Assembly: GCA_022781015.1 (NCBI GenBank)
Contig: JALEUF010000012.1
Location: forward strand, 1-24,995
Source: Caryophanales bacterium
Lineage (GTDB): Bacteria; Bacillota_I; Bacilli_A; RFN20; CAG-826
DNA length: 24,995 nt
Reading direction: 5' to 3'
The translations under genes and the position numbers were made by a program. The notes below the pieces were generated by a model. It did no database searches, had not been told where the DNA came from, and saw nothing but the letters and a program-made list of their open reading frames with translations. Shown in pieces: positions 6,770 to 15,521 of this stretch (its first letter is position 1; each line of letters begins with the position of its first letter).

Positions 6770-7921
6770 TTATTTACCCTTATTCGATTTCTTTTTAAGT
6801 TTGTAGTAGGTATATCCTAGGACTAATCCTTCAAATAATGGATAGCATATATGGATTAATCCAAAGAAAAGATATTTACTCGCATCAAAACTCTTTCCCT
6901 TGCATATAAATATAAAGGCAATCCCATAACAAATAGATAGAAGCGGGAAGAATATAGAAGAGAAAGCAAAGAATTTAGATTTCTTAAAATTAAATGTCTT
7001 CCTATCTTCTACTATATATCCAGTCGGGACATTTGACATAAAAGTAAAGGCAATTGCCATTAAAATGGTAACAGTAAACATCCATCCAAGTTCAGGAGTA
7101 GAGAAAGCAAAATATATTGGACCAGTTGAAGCCGCTAAAGCAAAGAAGACAATAGAGAAGGCTATATTAGCAAGATCGCTTTTATCTTCCTTTGATATAT
7201 TTATATTGAATTTAAAAGGTTTCTTTTCTTCTTTAGGCTTGCTAGGTTCTTTTGTTTCTTCTTTTGGCTTATCTTCATTAAATAAAGTCCCGGGGACAAC
7301 TTCCTTAATCTCGCATATATCATCAATAAAGGCTTTAAATCCCACTTCTTCTGCCTTTTTATAATCTTCCATATAGAAAGGCTTAGTTTCACTTATTTGA
7401 TTTAAGTTAGGAGAGAAAGAAATACTTAATTCATCCCTAATATAATCTCTAGGTAAGATAAATAAAGGATAAGAAGGGAAGAGTTTGGATATTAGATATA
7501 ATAAATGAGGATATAAGTCTATATCTGCATTAGATAAATCTAATAGTAAATAAAGAGGTTTCTCTTTTAAAACAGAATATATATCCAAAGAGAACCTAAT
7601 TAATTTATCTTTATTAACGTCATCTAATCCTTTTTCTTTTGAATAAGTCGATACCATCGCATTGATATCATCATTTTCAAAATCAATTCCATTGCTTAAC
7701 AAAATATGGCTAGATGAATCAAAGCAAATAATCCCATATCTAGCATTTTCATTAAATACATCTACTTCATCTATATAAAAGCATCCATCTACTTTCATTT
7801 GCCTAGCTAAAGCATGAAAGAAAATAGGTGCATCTTTACCTAAAAGGAAGAGATTACCTTTAGGAGAATCCCCTACAAAGATATAACTAGAATTATGTAG
7901 ATGGAAGAAAGATGAAATCAT
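6770..7921 (-). CDS. Unknown membrane protein with a degenerate ABC-ATPase-like N-terminal domain
   Basis: A 383-residue protein in three parts. Residues 1-165 follow the plan of an ABC ATPase but lack its catalytic residues. GDSPKGNLFLLGKD (17-30) replaces the Walker A region, without a proper GKS/T. LIRFSLDIYSVLKEKPLYLL (107-126) matches the signature-to-Walker B stretch. LLDLSNADID (126-135) sits where LLDEPTSGLD is normal, so the catalytic Glu is missing. Residues ~215-235 are a Lys/Glu/Pro linker. Residues ~251-372 hold about four membrane segments. The start follows the capG stop by one base, so it is translated with the capEFG set. It may be a regulatory or scaffold pseudo-ATPase for surface-polymer work, which is inference. 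The ABC resemblance is by eye only. Confidence 0.65.
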   Translation of the reverse strand: MISSFFHLHNSSYIFVGDSPKGNLFLLGKDAPIFFHALARQMKVDGCFYIDEVDVFNENARYGIICFDSSSHILLSNGIDFENDDINAMVSTYSKEKGLDDVNKDKLIRFSLDIYSVLKEKPLYLLLDLSNADIDLYPHLLYLISKLFPSYPLFILPRDYIRDELSISFSPNLNQISETKPFYMEDYKKAEEVGFKAFIDDICEIKEVVPGTLFNEDKPKEETKEPSKPKEEKKPFKFNINISKEDKSDLANIAFSIVFFALAASTGPIYFAFSTPELGWMFTVTILMAIAFTFMSNVPTGYIVEDRKTFNFKKSKFFAFSSIFFPLLSICYGIAFIFICKGKSFDASKYLFFGLIHICYPLFEGLVLGYTYYKLKKKSNKGK

Positions 7922-7922
7922 A

Positions 7923-9053
7923 TTATTGCTTTAACCAGGTTTCCTTATTAACTATATCAATATATTTGGATATAGTTCTAGAAACAATTGAAGATACTTC
8001 ATTTGTATCATAATCCGGAACGATACGTAAGTTATTACCTTCTTTATGAATTTCCCTAGCCTCTTCTATGCCTTTTTTAATGCCCTCATAATCGACTCCA
8101 CCTAAAACAATCGACCCATGTATGTTCGCTTCTTGTCTTTCGGTTGAAGTCCTAATCAAGACGGCAGGGAAATCCAAAATAGAAGATTCTTCAGACAAAG
8201 TGCCCGAATCAGAAAGGACAACATAGGCATTTTCCTGCAATTTAACATATTCAAAGAATCCAAACGGCTTAGATTCTTTTATATATGGGGATAGCTTGAA
8301 TCCAAGGCTATCGAGACGTTTTCTTGTGCGTGGATGAACTGAAAAAATAGCAGGCATCTTTAATTCATCTACTATTTTATTTAAGGCAGGGAATAATGTA
8401 TTGAATTTAGAAGGAATATCGACATTTTCTTCCCTATGGCTAGATATAACAATATATTTGCCTTTACTTAATCCTAGGTCTTCAATGACTGAGCTAGATT
8501 CGATTTTATCGCGATAATTATCGATTACTTCTTTCATTGGAGAACCAGTTTTGACAAGCCTATCAACGCTTAATCCTTCTTTTATCAAATTGCCATAGGC
8601 ATAGAAAGAATAAGGCAAATTGACATCAGAAATATGGTCAACAATAGTCCTATTGGTCATCTCGGCAACATTCCAATCGCTACACCTATTTCCTGCTTCC
8701 ATATGGAATATAGGACATTTTAATCTTTTCGCGGATATGGCACTTAATGCACTATTGGTGTCTCCAAGTATCAATATGGCATCAGGATTGACTTCTTTTA
8801 TCAAATCAAAAGATTTAGCAATGACATTGCCCATCGTATGGCCTAGGTTTTCCCCTACTGCCCCCAAGAAATAATCAGGTTTACGTAATCCAAATTCCTT
8901 AAAGAATATCTCATTAAGCTCATAATCATAATTCTGCCCTGTATGGACTAAAATGTGATCAAAATCCTTGTCTAGCCTTTTTATGACTTCGCATAGACGT
9001 ATTATTTCAGGACGGGTCCCTACTATTGTCATTACCTTGTATTTCTTATTCAT
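7923..9053 (-). CDS. capG: UDP-GlcNAc 2-epimerase-type enzyme, final step to UDP-L-FucNAc
   Basis: A 376-residue non-hydrolysing UDP-GlcNAc 2-epimerase family member. Seen are GTRPEI (12-17), GDTN with Asp98, HMEAGNRC with Glu119, Glu131, SHREEN with His206, and SDSGTLSEE near the C-terminus. These match the WecB/CapG fold and active site. HMEAGNRC, rather than HVEAGLR, is typical of the CapG branch. In Staphylococcus aureus type 5/8 capsule synthesis, CapG inverts C2 to give UDP-N-acetyl-L-fucosamine. Position directly after capE and capF supports that role over simple ManNAc production. It overlaps capF by 8 nt, and an AAGG site lies in the end of capF. Confidence 0.88.
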   Translation of the reverse strand: MNKKYKVMTIVGTRPEIIRLCEVIKRLDKDFDHILVHTGQNYDYELNEIFFKEFGLRKPDYFLGAVGENLGHTMGNVIAKSFDLIKEVNPDAILILGDTNSALSAISAKRLKCPIFHMEAGNRCSDWNVAEMTNRTIVDHISDVNLPYSFYAYGNLIKEGLSVDRLVKTGSPMKEVIDNYRDKIESSSVIEDLGLSKGKYIVISSHREENVDIPSKFNTLFPALNKIVDELKMPAIFSVHPRTRKRLDSLGFKLSPYIKESKPFGFFEYVKLQENAYVVLSDSGTLSEESSILDFPAVLIRTSTERQEANIHGSIVLGGVDYEGIKKGIEEAREIHKEGNNLRIVPDYDTNEVSSIVSRTISKYIDIVNKETWLKQ

Positions 9054-10161
9054 CGCTTCTTACCTTCATAAATATCGTATCAGGATTTTTCGGATCATAT
9101 AATTCATTCGCCCACATAAGGGTAACTGAATCTTCCTTGCCTATATTAGTTATGGAATGGGTATATCCTGGAGGTATATCGATTACTTCTAATTTATCGC
9201 CACTTGTCTTAATAGAAATTATCTCATCTGAATCTATTTTCCTAAATTCAGTAAGACAAGTACCACTTACAACAAGGAATTTCTCATTCTTTGTATGATG
9301 ATAATGATTACCTTTGCTAATCCCAGGTTTAGATATATTAATTGATACCTGTCCCTGCCCAATTGTCTTTAATACTTCGGTAAATGAGCCCCTGTAATCT
9401 TTATGCATTTCTAATGGATAGGCAAAACTAGATTTATCTAGATAACTTAGATAAGTCGAATATAGCTTCTTTTCAAATGGGGTGGCTATATTAGGCACCA
9501 TATGGTTGATTCTAGATTGCTTGAAGCTTTCTAATAACGAGGCAACTTCTTCTAAAGTCTTAGAATAATGAGGTTCAACATAAAGTATTTCGTTAGATCC
9601 AACATGGCTTCCTTCAATAATAGAAATGAAATTAGATGCAATATCATCGATATAGACAAAATCGATAGATGGGGCATCTTTATTTATTTCTATAGGTAAA
9701 TCATGAGTAATGCTATAACACCAAGTCGCGATTACTGAATTATAGCTAGGCCTGCACCACTTTCCGAATACGTTATATAGCCTAAATACATATACGGGGT
9801 GGTTATTTTCTTTTGAAAAAGCAAAAAATAGGTCTTCTGCCATCTTCTTGCTTTTCCCATAATCTGAAGTAGATGTGGCTTTAGTTGAACTAGTTAGAAT
9901 TATAGGAGACTTAGATCCTACTTTCTTAACTATATCTAGTAATCTAGCAGCAAAATTGACGTTGCCATCATAGAATTCTTCTTTGCTTAAAGGTCTATTG
10001 ATTCCGGCAAGGTTAATAATAAAATCGCTAGAAGAGACATATTCTTCTAATTTATCTTCATCCCCAACGTCATAACTTAAAACTTCATATCCTTTTTCTT
10101 TAAGGAAAAAAGACAAGTTTTTACCAATAAACCCTTTCGCACCAGTTAGAAGTATCTTCAT
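9046..10161 (-). CDS. capF: Bifunctional UDP-sugar reductase/epimerase with cupin domain
   Basis: A 371-residue two-domain enzyme. The N-terminal short-chain dehydrogenase half carries TGAKGFIG (6-13) for NADPH and a Tyr101/Lys105 pair (DYGKSK). The C-terminal half is a cupin with the metal-binding cluster GNHYHH (His286, His288, His289) and a following Glu293. In S. aureus, CapF uses the cupin for an epimerisation and the SDR half for C4 reduction of the CapE product. The ATG at 10161 was chosen over a TTG at 10170 because GGGGAAG lies nine bases upstream and it gives the usual ATGA overlap with capE. Confidence 0.9.
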   Translation of the reverse strand: MKILLTGAKGFIGKNLSFFLKEKGYEVLSYDVGDEDKLEEYVSSSDFIINLAGINRPLSKEEFYDGNVNFAARLLDIVKKVGSKSPIILTSSTKATSTSDYGKSKKMAEDLFFAFSKENNHPVYVFRLYNVFGKWCRPSYNSVIATWCYSITHDLPIEINKDAPSIDFVYIDDIASNFISIIEGSHVGSNEILYVEPHYSKTLEEVASLLESFKQSRINHMVPNIATPFEKKLYSTYLSYLDKSSFAYPLEMHKDYRGSFTEVLKTIGQGQVSINISKPGISKGNHYHHTKNEKFLVVSGTCLTEFRKIDSDEIISIKTSGDKLEVIDIPPGYTHSITNIGKEDSVTLMWANELYDPKNPDTIFMKVRSDE

Positions 10162-11177
10162 GAAAGGCAACTTCCCCCGAATAAGGATAATTTCTTAAGC
10201 AATCTCTTCATTCCTTCGACGTCAAGCCTAGTCGTATTATGTGAATTATAGGTATCTATTTGATCCATCTTTGGCTCGCCTTTAGAGAAATATTTATCAT
10301 AATTCAAATCCCTATTATCAGCAGCAATCCTAAAGAAATTACCCATATCTTCGGCCCTAACCATTTCTTCTGAAGTCACTAGGGTCTCGTATAATTTCTC
10401 GCCATGTCTAGTCCCGATATTTTGGATACCGGTTTTAGATCCAGTTAATTCAATAACGGCTTTGGCCAATGTGTCAATTGTGGCAGCTGGGGCTTTTTGG
10501 ACGAATAAATCACCTTGATGGGCATGTTGGAAAGCAAACATAACTAAATCGACTGCATCATCTAGAGTCATCATGAATCTAGTCATGTCAGGATTAGTGA
10601 TGGTAATTGGCTTGCCTGCTTTGATTTGATCTAAAAATAACGGAATAACTGAACCCCTACTAGCCATGACATTACCATATCTAGTAAGGCAAAGAACTGT
10701 ATCGCCTTCTAGTAGTTGCCTACTTCTAGCAATGACATTTTTTTCCATTAAGGCTTTTGTTATGCCCATCGCATTAATTGGATAGGCAGCTTTATCAGTA
10801 GATAGGAAAACTGCATTCTTTACATGGTTATTAACACACGCTGTAATAACATTATCCGAACCAAGTACATTAGTCTTAGTAGCCTCCAAAGGATAGAATT
10901 CGCATGAAGGAACTTGTTTTAATGCAGCGGCAGAGAAAACATAATCAACACCTTTGAAGGCGTTTACTATCGAATTATAGTCACGTACATCACCGATATA
11001 GAATTTGAGTTTCTCGTCATCAAATTCCTTTCTCATGTCATCTTGTTTCTTTTCGTCTCTAGAAAGTATCCTGATTTCCTTTATCCCTGTATGGAGGAAA
11101 CGCCTAGTAACCGCGTGTCCGAAAGAACCGGTTCCACCAGTCACAAGAAGAATCTTGTTATCAAATACATCACCCAT
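10158..11177 (-). CDS. capE: UDP-GlcNAc 4,6-dehydratase / 5-epimerase
   Basis: A 339-residue extended SDR of the FlaA1/PglF/CapE group. Nucleotide-binding motif is TGGTGSFG (13-20). STDKA (126-130) and MGITK (137-141) form the active site, with Met in place of the usual SDR Tyr, a hallmark of this subgroup. It converts UDP-GlcNAc to a 4-keto-6-deoxy sugar with inversion at C5, the first step to UDP-L-FucNAc. It is the first gene of capE-capF-capG; a CGGAG site lies eight bases before the ATG, and a GATAAT at 11206-11211 (minus strand) is a possible -10. It ends in TGA, overlapping the capF start by 4 nt. Confidence 0.92.
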   Translation of the reverse strand: MGDVFDNKILLVTGGTGSFGHAVTRRFLHTGIKEIRILSRDEKKQDDMRKEFDDEKLKFYIGDVRDYNSIVNAFKGVDYVFSAAALKQVPSCEFYPLEATKTNVLGSDNVITACVNNHVKNAVFLSTDKAAYPINAMGITKALMEKNVIARSRQLLEGDTVLCLTRYGNVMASRGSVIPLFLDQIKAGKPITITNPDMTRFMMTLDDAVDLVMFAFQHAHQGDLFVQKAPAATIDTLAKAVIELTGSKTGIQNIGTRHGEKLYETLVTSEEMVRAEDMGNFFRIAADNRDLNYDKYFSKGEPKMDQIDTYNSHNTTRLDVEGMKRLLKKLSLFGGSCLS

Positions 11178-11237
11178 TAATAAAACTCCGTCACTTAATG
11201 GTTAGATTATCGCACTTTTTAGATAGAAAAAGTAGTT

Positions 11238-12140
11238 TTACTTAGTAACGAACTCGCTAACATCATCAAAGACCATCTCTTTTTCGGTCTCATTAAGTAT
11301 TTCATGTCTCATATGGTCATATAATTTCATGGACACTTTCTTTATTCCGAGTTTCTTATATGTCTCATATAGCCAGATAGGTCCTTTTGAATTTCTTCCG
11401 ACTGGATCTTCTTTTCCGGCGATTATGAATATAGAAGTATTCTTATCGATATTCTTTAATTGCTTCTTATCCCAGATAGTAGACATACCCTTGAGGAATC
11501 CTTTCCAGAAGGAACCCGTATTAAGCGCCCCACAATAAGGGTCATTTTTATAATTCTCAATATTTTCTTCGTCATAAGAAAGCCAATCCAAATCACTTTT
11601 CCTGTTCTTAATCGATTTAGCGTAGGCATCTAATGATAACTTTTGGATCAGTGGGACTGGTTTTTCTAGATTAGATTTATTAACAACGATATTCGCGATG
11701 AAAGATGCTAGTTTCATTAAAAAACGTTGTCCCCCATTTGAACCACATAATATTATCTTATCTACCTTTCCAGGATAACGTTCCATGAAAGACTGGGTCA
11801 TAAATGAACCCATGGAGTGGCCAAAATGAGTTGTAGGAAGGCCATTTGCTTTAGCCCTATCGACCATTAAGGCAATACCTTCGACGTTCTTAAAGAATCC
11901 ATCCTTTGGCCAGATTTGTTGTCTTTCAACTGACTCAGCATTCAATCCTTGTCCAAATGCATCAAGTACAAAGACATTTATTTTCTTTGAATTTAAGTGT
12001 TTTGCCACTTCTTCATATCTAGTAGCGTGTTCACACATACCAGTTTGGATAGTCAAGTTGTATTTAGCGTCTTTAACAATATATTCGACGCCTTTCATCT
12101 TCTCGCCGGTTGATAAAGTAAGTTCAAATTCTTCGTGCAT
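11238..12140 (-). CDS. Alpha/beta hydrolase, lysophospholipase/monoglyceride lipase type
   Basis: A 300-residue serine hydrolase of the Hydrolase_4/S33 group. The nucleophile elbow is GHSMGS with Ser109; the acid is Asp245 (AGKEDPVG); the base is His279 (RHEIL), within the RHEILNE ending typical of monoglyceride-lipase-like proteins. The early GMCEHATRYEEVA (34-46) matches the oxyanion-loop region. There is no signal peptide, so it is likely cytoplasmic, acting on lysophospholipid or monoacylglycerol esters; the substrate is inferred. A GGGAGAG site precedes the ATG, and a TAGAAT at 12167-12172 (minus strand) could be its -10. Whether capE is co-transcribed with it is unclear from the 60-nt gap. 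Confidence 0.85.
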   Translation of the reverse strand: MHEEFELTLSTGEKMKGVEYIVKDAKYNLTIQTGMCEHATRYEEVAKHLNSKKINVFVLDAFGQGLNAESVERQQIWPKDGFFKNVEGIALMVDRAKANGLPTTHFGHSMGSFMTQSFMERYPGKVDKIILCGSNGGQRFLMKLASFIANIVVNKSNLEKPVPLIQKLSLDAYAKSIKNRKSDLDWLSYDEENIENYKNDPYCGALNTGSFWKGFLKGMSTIWDKKQLKNIDKNTSIFIIAGKEDPVGRNSKGPIWLYETYKKLGIKKVSMKLYDHMRHEILNETEKEMVFDDVSEFVTK

Positions 12141-12234
12141 GGATTTTCTCTCCCTTAGTTAAAACTATTCTAATCAAATCAAAAGATATTAAAAAGAGAA
12201 TAAAGCGACTTCTATGACAAAATTACTTTTTCGT

Positions 12235-12266
12235 AAATAAAAAGGACTACTTTTGCAATAGCCCTT
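12235..12266 (-). terminator. Intrinsic terminator after galE
   Basis: On the minus strand, AAGGGCTA (12266-12259) pairs with TAGTCCTT (12249-12242): an 8-bp stem with one G-U pair and a 9-nt loop. It runs into TTTTTATTT. It begins 9 nt beyond the galE stop and marks the end of the pcrA-galE operon. Confidence 0.75.
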
Positions 12267-12274
12267 CATATTCT

Positions 12275-13285
12275 TTATATTCCGTTAGGATTCTTCTTTT
12301 GGAAGTTATAGGCATCCCTACAGGCATCGATTACATTATATTTGGCAACCCAGCCTAGTTCGTTTTTAGCCTTATCGCATTCAGCATAATTCTCTGCGAC
12401 ATCCCCTGCTCTTCTCCCTACTATTTCATAAGGAATCTTAACTCCAGTCGCCTTTTCAAAAGCAGAAATCATCTCTAATACGCTAGTGCCTTTTCCAGTA
12501 CCTAGGTTATAGATGACTAATCCTGGGTTTTCTTCTAGCTTTTTAATAGTAGCGACATGCCCTAAAGCCAAATCAACTACATGGATATAATCTCTTATTC
12601 CAGATCCATCTGGAGTTGGATAATCATCTCCATATACTTTCAAGCATTTAAGCTTACCAATTGCAACTTGGCAAATGTAAGGCATCAAGTTATTTGGAAT
12701 ACCATTTGGATCTTCTCCAAGTAGTCCGCTTGGATGGGCACCGATTGGATTGAAATAACGTAACAAGACGGCATTCATGCTACTATCGGCAGCACAATAA
12801 TCGGTGATGATTCTTTCAATCATGACCTTGGTCTCGCCATATGGGTTAGTCGCACTCTTGACTGGATCAGTTTCTTTTAATGGAACTCTATCTGGAACTC
12901 CATATACAGTTGCAGAGGAAGAGAAGACTAATTTCTTGACGTTAAATTCTTTCATCAAAGTCAAAAGATTACATGTAGAAATAAGGTTATTTGAATAATA
13001 TTCGACTGGTTTAGCAACCGATTCCCCGACTGCTTTTAATCCAGCGAAATGGATGACTGCATCAAAATGTTCAGCTTCGAATACTTTTCTAAAAGAAGCC
13101 ATATCACAGCAATCGATTTCATAGAAAGTCGGCATTACTCCAGTTAATGTCTTGATTCTATTTAGGACTTCTTTCTTGGAATTATATAGGTTGTCGACAA
13201 TAGAGACTTCATATCCTTTTTCAATTAAGGCTATAACGGTTTCGCTTCCAATAAAACCAGTCCCTCCAGTAACTAGAATTCTCAT
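12275..13285 (-). CDS. galE: UDP-glucose 4-epimerase
   Basis: A 336-residue SDR enzyme interconverting UDP-glucose and UDP-galactose (possibly also the N-acetylated pair). NAD site GGTGFIGS is at 7-14; catalytic Ser124 (FSSSATVYG), Tyr149 and Lys153 (NPYGETK) fall at the same numbers as in Escherichia coli GalE. Length is typical. It is the last gene of the long operon: its ATG overlaps the DUF1836 stop by 4 nt, and a terminator follows. It links the housekeeping operon to surface-sugar supply, a theme shared with the capEFG set downstream. Confidence 0.93.
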   Translation of the reverse strand: MRILVTGGTGFIGSETVIALIEKGYEVSIVDNLYNSKKEVLNRIKTLTGVMPTFYEIDCCDMASFRKVFEAEHFDAVIHFAGLKAVGESVAKPVEYYSNNLISTCNLLTLMKEFNVKKLVFSSSATVYGVPDRVPLKETDPVKSATNPYGETKVMIERIITDYCAADSSMNAVLLRYFNPIGAHPSGLLGEDPNGIPNNLMPYICQVAIGKLKCLKVYGDDYPTPDGSGIRDYIHVVDLALGHVATIKKLEENPGLVIYNLGTGKGTSVLEMISAFEKATGVKIPYEIVGRRAGDVAENYAECDKAKNELGWVAKYNVIDACRDAYNFQKKNPNGI

Positions 13286-14085
13286 TTTTTCTTCTCCTTC
13301 TTGGATTTATTTTCTTCCTTGCTAGGCTTTGCCTTAGCTTTTTCTTTCTCTTTCTCTTTTACTTCTTCCTTCTTGGCTTTTGCTTTAGCGTGGGTATATT
13401 TAGCCTCCGCTAATCGCTTTGCCTCTTTTTCATTCGCAATGGCTTCATGCTTTAATTCATGGCTAGAAGGAGTTACTTCTAATGTTGCCACTTCTCCATG
13501 AAGTTCATTACGAAGCAAGGATATGATGTAATCAGAAAGCAATTTGTTGGCCTGGCTAGATATAGCAAGGCGAAGTGCTAATAAACCAAGGCCATCCCTA
13601 GCATTTTCAGTCGCTTTCTTTGGGTTTGTCTTGGCTTCAGCTTTATAACGCTTGGCAATTTGGTCTATCTTAATAGAAGCTTTATCGCTAGATTCAGAGA
13701 TAATTGAAGTCTCTAATTCGCAAAAGAAGGCATATAGTTTCCCTTTATCGGTAGATATACCTTTATCTAATTCAAGCAATAAAGACATATCCGACATAGA
13801 CAAGGTATTCTTCATGAGGGAAATTGCCATCAAATAGCCAATTTGGTCACGTGAATATTTTTTCTTGACAGGTTCAGAAACCATCTTGGCCTTAACATAG
13901 TTATTTACCATGAAGGAAGTCAGTTTCTTTTCTTCATTTGGAGAAAGGGTTTCAAGGGCCCCGTTGATGAATTTGAGCACCTGTTCCATATAAAGTTCTA
14001 CTCCAGGTAGTTCTTTATATTTAGGTAACGAAAAAGAGGATACTTCCTTTATGTATTGCTTTAGAAGTTCGATCTCTTTTTCCAT
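13282..14085 (-). CDS. DUF1836 protein with a long Lys/Glu/Ala-rich tail
   Basis: A 267-residue protein. Residues ~15-130 match the DUF1836 pattern seen in Firmicutes: LPGVELYMEQVLKFIN (26-41), then a helical LTSFMVNNYVKAKMV (55-69) and KYSRDQIGYLMAI (76-88). The family resembles MerR-like DNA-binding helices, and its role is not established. Residues ~216-267 are a charged tail of mostly Lys, Glu and Ala (a repeated KEKEK/KAKAK pattern) that should be disordered or helical, and longer than DUF1836 proteins need. It lies 5 nt behind gatB and overlaps galE by 4 nt, so it is part of the operon. Confidence 0.75.
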   Translation of the reverse strand: MEKEIELLKQYIKEVSSFSLPKYKELPGVELYMEQVLKFINGALETLSPNEEKKLTSFMVNNYVKAKMVSEPVKKKYSRDQIGYLMAISLMKNTLSMSDMSLLLELDKGISTDKGKLYAFFCELETSIISESSDKASIKIDQIAKRYKAEAKTNPKKATENARDGLGLLALRLAISSQANKLLSDYIISLLRNELHGEVATLEVTPSSHELKHEAIANEKEAKRLAEAKYTHAKAKAKKEEVKEKEKEKAKAKPSKEENKSKKEKKK

Positions 14086-14090
14086 AATTA

Positions 14091-15521
14091 TTACCTTTTA
14101 TTAATTTCTTCGTTCATTATTTTAGCAACTAACGAAGCATTTATCTTCCCTTTTCCTTTTTTCATGACTTGGCCGATAAGGAATCCAATAGCCCTGCCAT
14201 TTCCGCCTTTAAAGTCAGCAATAGACTGTGGGTTTGCATCTAATACTTCGCTTACCATTGGTAATATCTCGCTAGCATCATTAGATTGCTTCTCGATATG
14301 AAGTGCTTTGACTGCATCTTCAATAGAAGAACCATTATCAAGGCAATAGAAGAAAATATCCGCGCATTGCTTATGCGAATATCCTTCTTCTTGCATAGAT
14401 GCTAATTTAGCTAAATCGGTTGGAACTAATTTAAAATCAGCCATGGTTAGCCCATTTTTATTTAGATATGAATTAGTCTCTACGATTAAGAAATTGGATA
14501 TGGTCTTGGCTAATTTTTCATTACCCTTGATGCATTTTTCAAAATAATAAGCCATATCTAATGAAGAAAGGATGATATCGGCATCTACTTCTGCTAATCC
14601 ATAAGACAAATATCTATTCTTCTTGGAATCATATAATTCGGGGCAAGTAGATATTGCTTCATTAACAAATTCATCACTTAATTTGATTGGAGTGATATTT
14701 GGTTCAGGGAAATATTTATAGTCAACCGCATCGGTTTTCTTTCTCATCAAAATAGTCTTGCCACTAGATTCATCAAACCTTCTAGTTTCTTGTTCGACCT
14801 TGCCTCCACTTAATAAAATGGAGCTTTGCCTAGATATTTCATAGGCTAAGGCTAATTCGATATTCTTTAAGGAATTGAGGTTCTTCAATTCGACTTTCGT
14901 ACCAAATTCGCTTGACCCATATGGTCTTAAAGATACATTTACGTCAACTCTAAGGGAGCCTTCTTCCATCTTTCCATCGCTAGTTAAGGAATAGACAACT
15001 ATGTTTCTAATTGCCTCGACATATCTACTGGCCTCGACATCTGATCTCATCTCTGGATAAGAGACGATTTCAACTAATGGGGCTCCTGCCCTATTGTAGT
15101 CTAGAAGAGAATAGTCAACGAAATGAAGCTGCTTACATGTATCTTCTTCCATGTGGATACGTTCAATTCCAATACGTTTAGGATTGCCATCTTTATCCTT
15201 AATCATTAAATATCCATTAGATCCGATAGGTCTTCTTTGCTGGGTAATCTGGAATCCCTTTGGAAGGTCGGCATAGAAATAATTCTTTCTATCAAAATGA
15301 AGAGTATGGTCAATATTCATATGCAAGGCATTAGCAACTCTAATTGCATTGATGACTGCTTGCTTATTGACTACTGGCATCGTTCCAGGAAAAGCCATAT
15401 CAAAAGGAGTGACTTCGCTATTTGGGAAACGGGAGAAAGAATTTGGAGAAGAAGAAAACATCTTGGATTTTGTTTTCATCTGGACATGGATTTCAAGTCC
15501 GATAACTGGTTCAAAATTCAT
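14091..15521 (-). CDS. gatB: Asp/Glu-tRNA amidotransferase subunit B
   Basis: A 476-residue GatB. The start FEPVIGLEIHVQMKTKSKMF (2-22) and VEIVSYPEMRS, KVELKNLNS and FPEPNITPI segments are diagnostic of the kinase-like cradle; the C-terminal ~150 residues are the helical and YqeY-like tRNA-binding domain. GatB phosphorylates the Glu or Asp of a mischarged tRNA and receives ammonia from GatA. The Cys pairs that bind zinc in some GatBs are replaced (SSSPNSFSRF), as is common in Bacilli and Mollicutes. Its ATG overlaps the gatA TGA by 4 nt. Confidence 0.95.
   Translation of the reverse strand: MNFEPVIGLEIHVQMKTKSKMFSSSPNSFSRFPNSEVTPFDMAFPGTMPVVNKQAVINAIRVANALHMNIDHTLHFDRKNYFYADLPKGFQITQQRRPIGSNGYLMIKDKDGNPKRIGIERIHMEEDTCKQLHFVDYSLLDYNRAGAPLVEIVSYPEMRSDVEASRYVEAIRNIVVYSLTSDGKMEEGSLRVDVNVSLRPYGSSEFGTKVELKNLNSLKNIELALAYEISRQSSILLSGGKVEQETRRFDESSGKTILMRKKTDAVDYKYFPEPNITPIKLSDEFVNEAISTCPELYDSKKNRYLSYGLAEVDADIILSSLDMAYYFEKCIKGNEKLAKTISNFLIVETNSYLNKNGLTMADFKLVPTDLAKLASMQEEGYSHKQCADIFFYCLDNGSSIEDAVKALHIEKQSNDASEILPMVSEVLDANPQSIADFKGGNGRAIGFLIGQVMKKGKGKINASLVAKIMNEEINKR

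Noticed and set aside
14091..15521. Loss of zinc-binding Cys in GatB as a sign of inactivation
   Set aside because: Cys-less GatB is common in Bacilli and Mollicutes, and the rest of the protein is intact.
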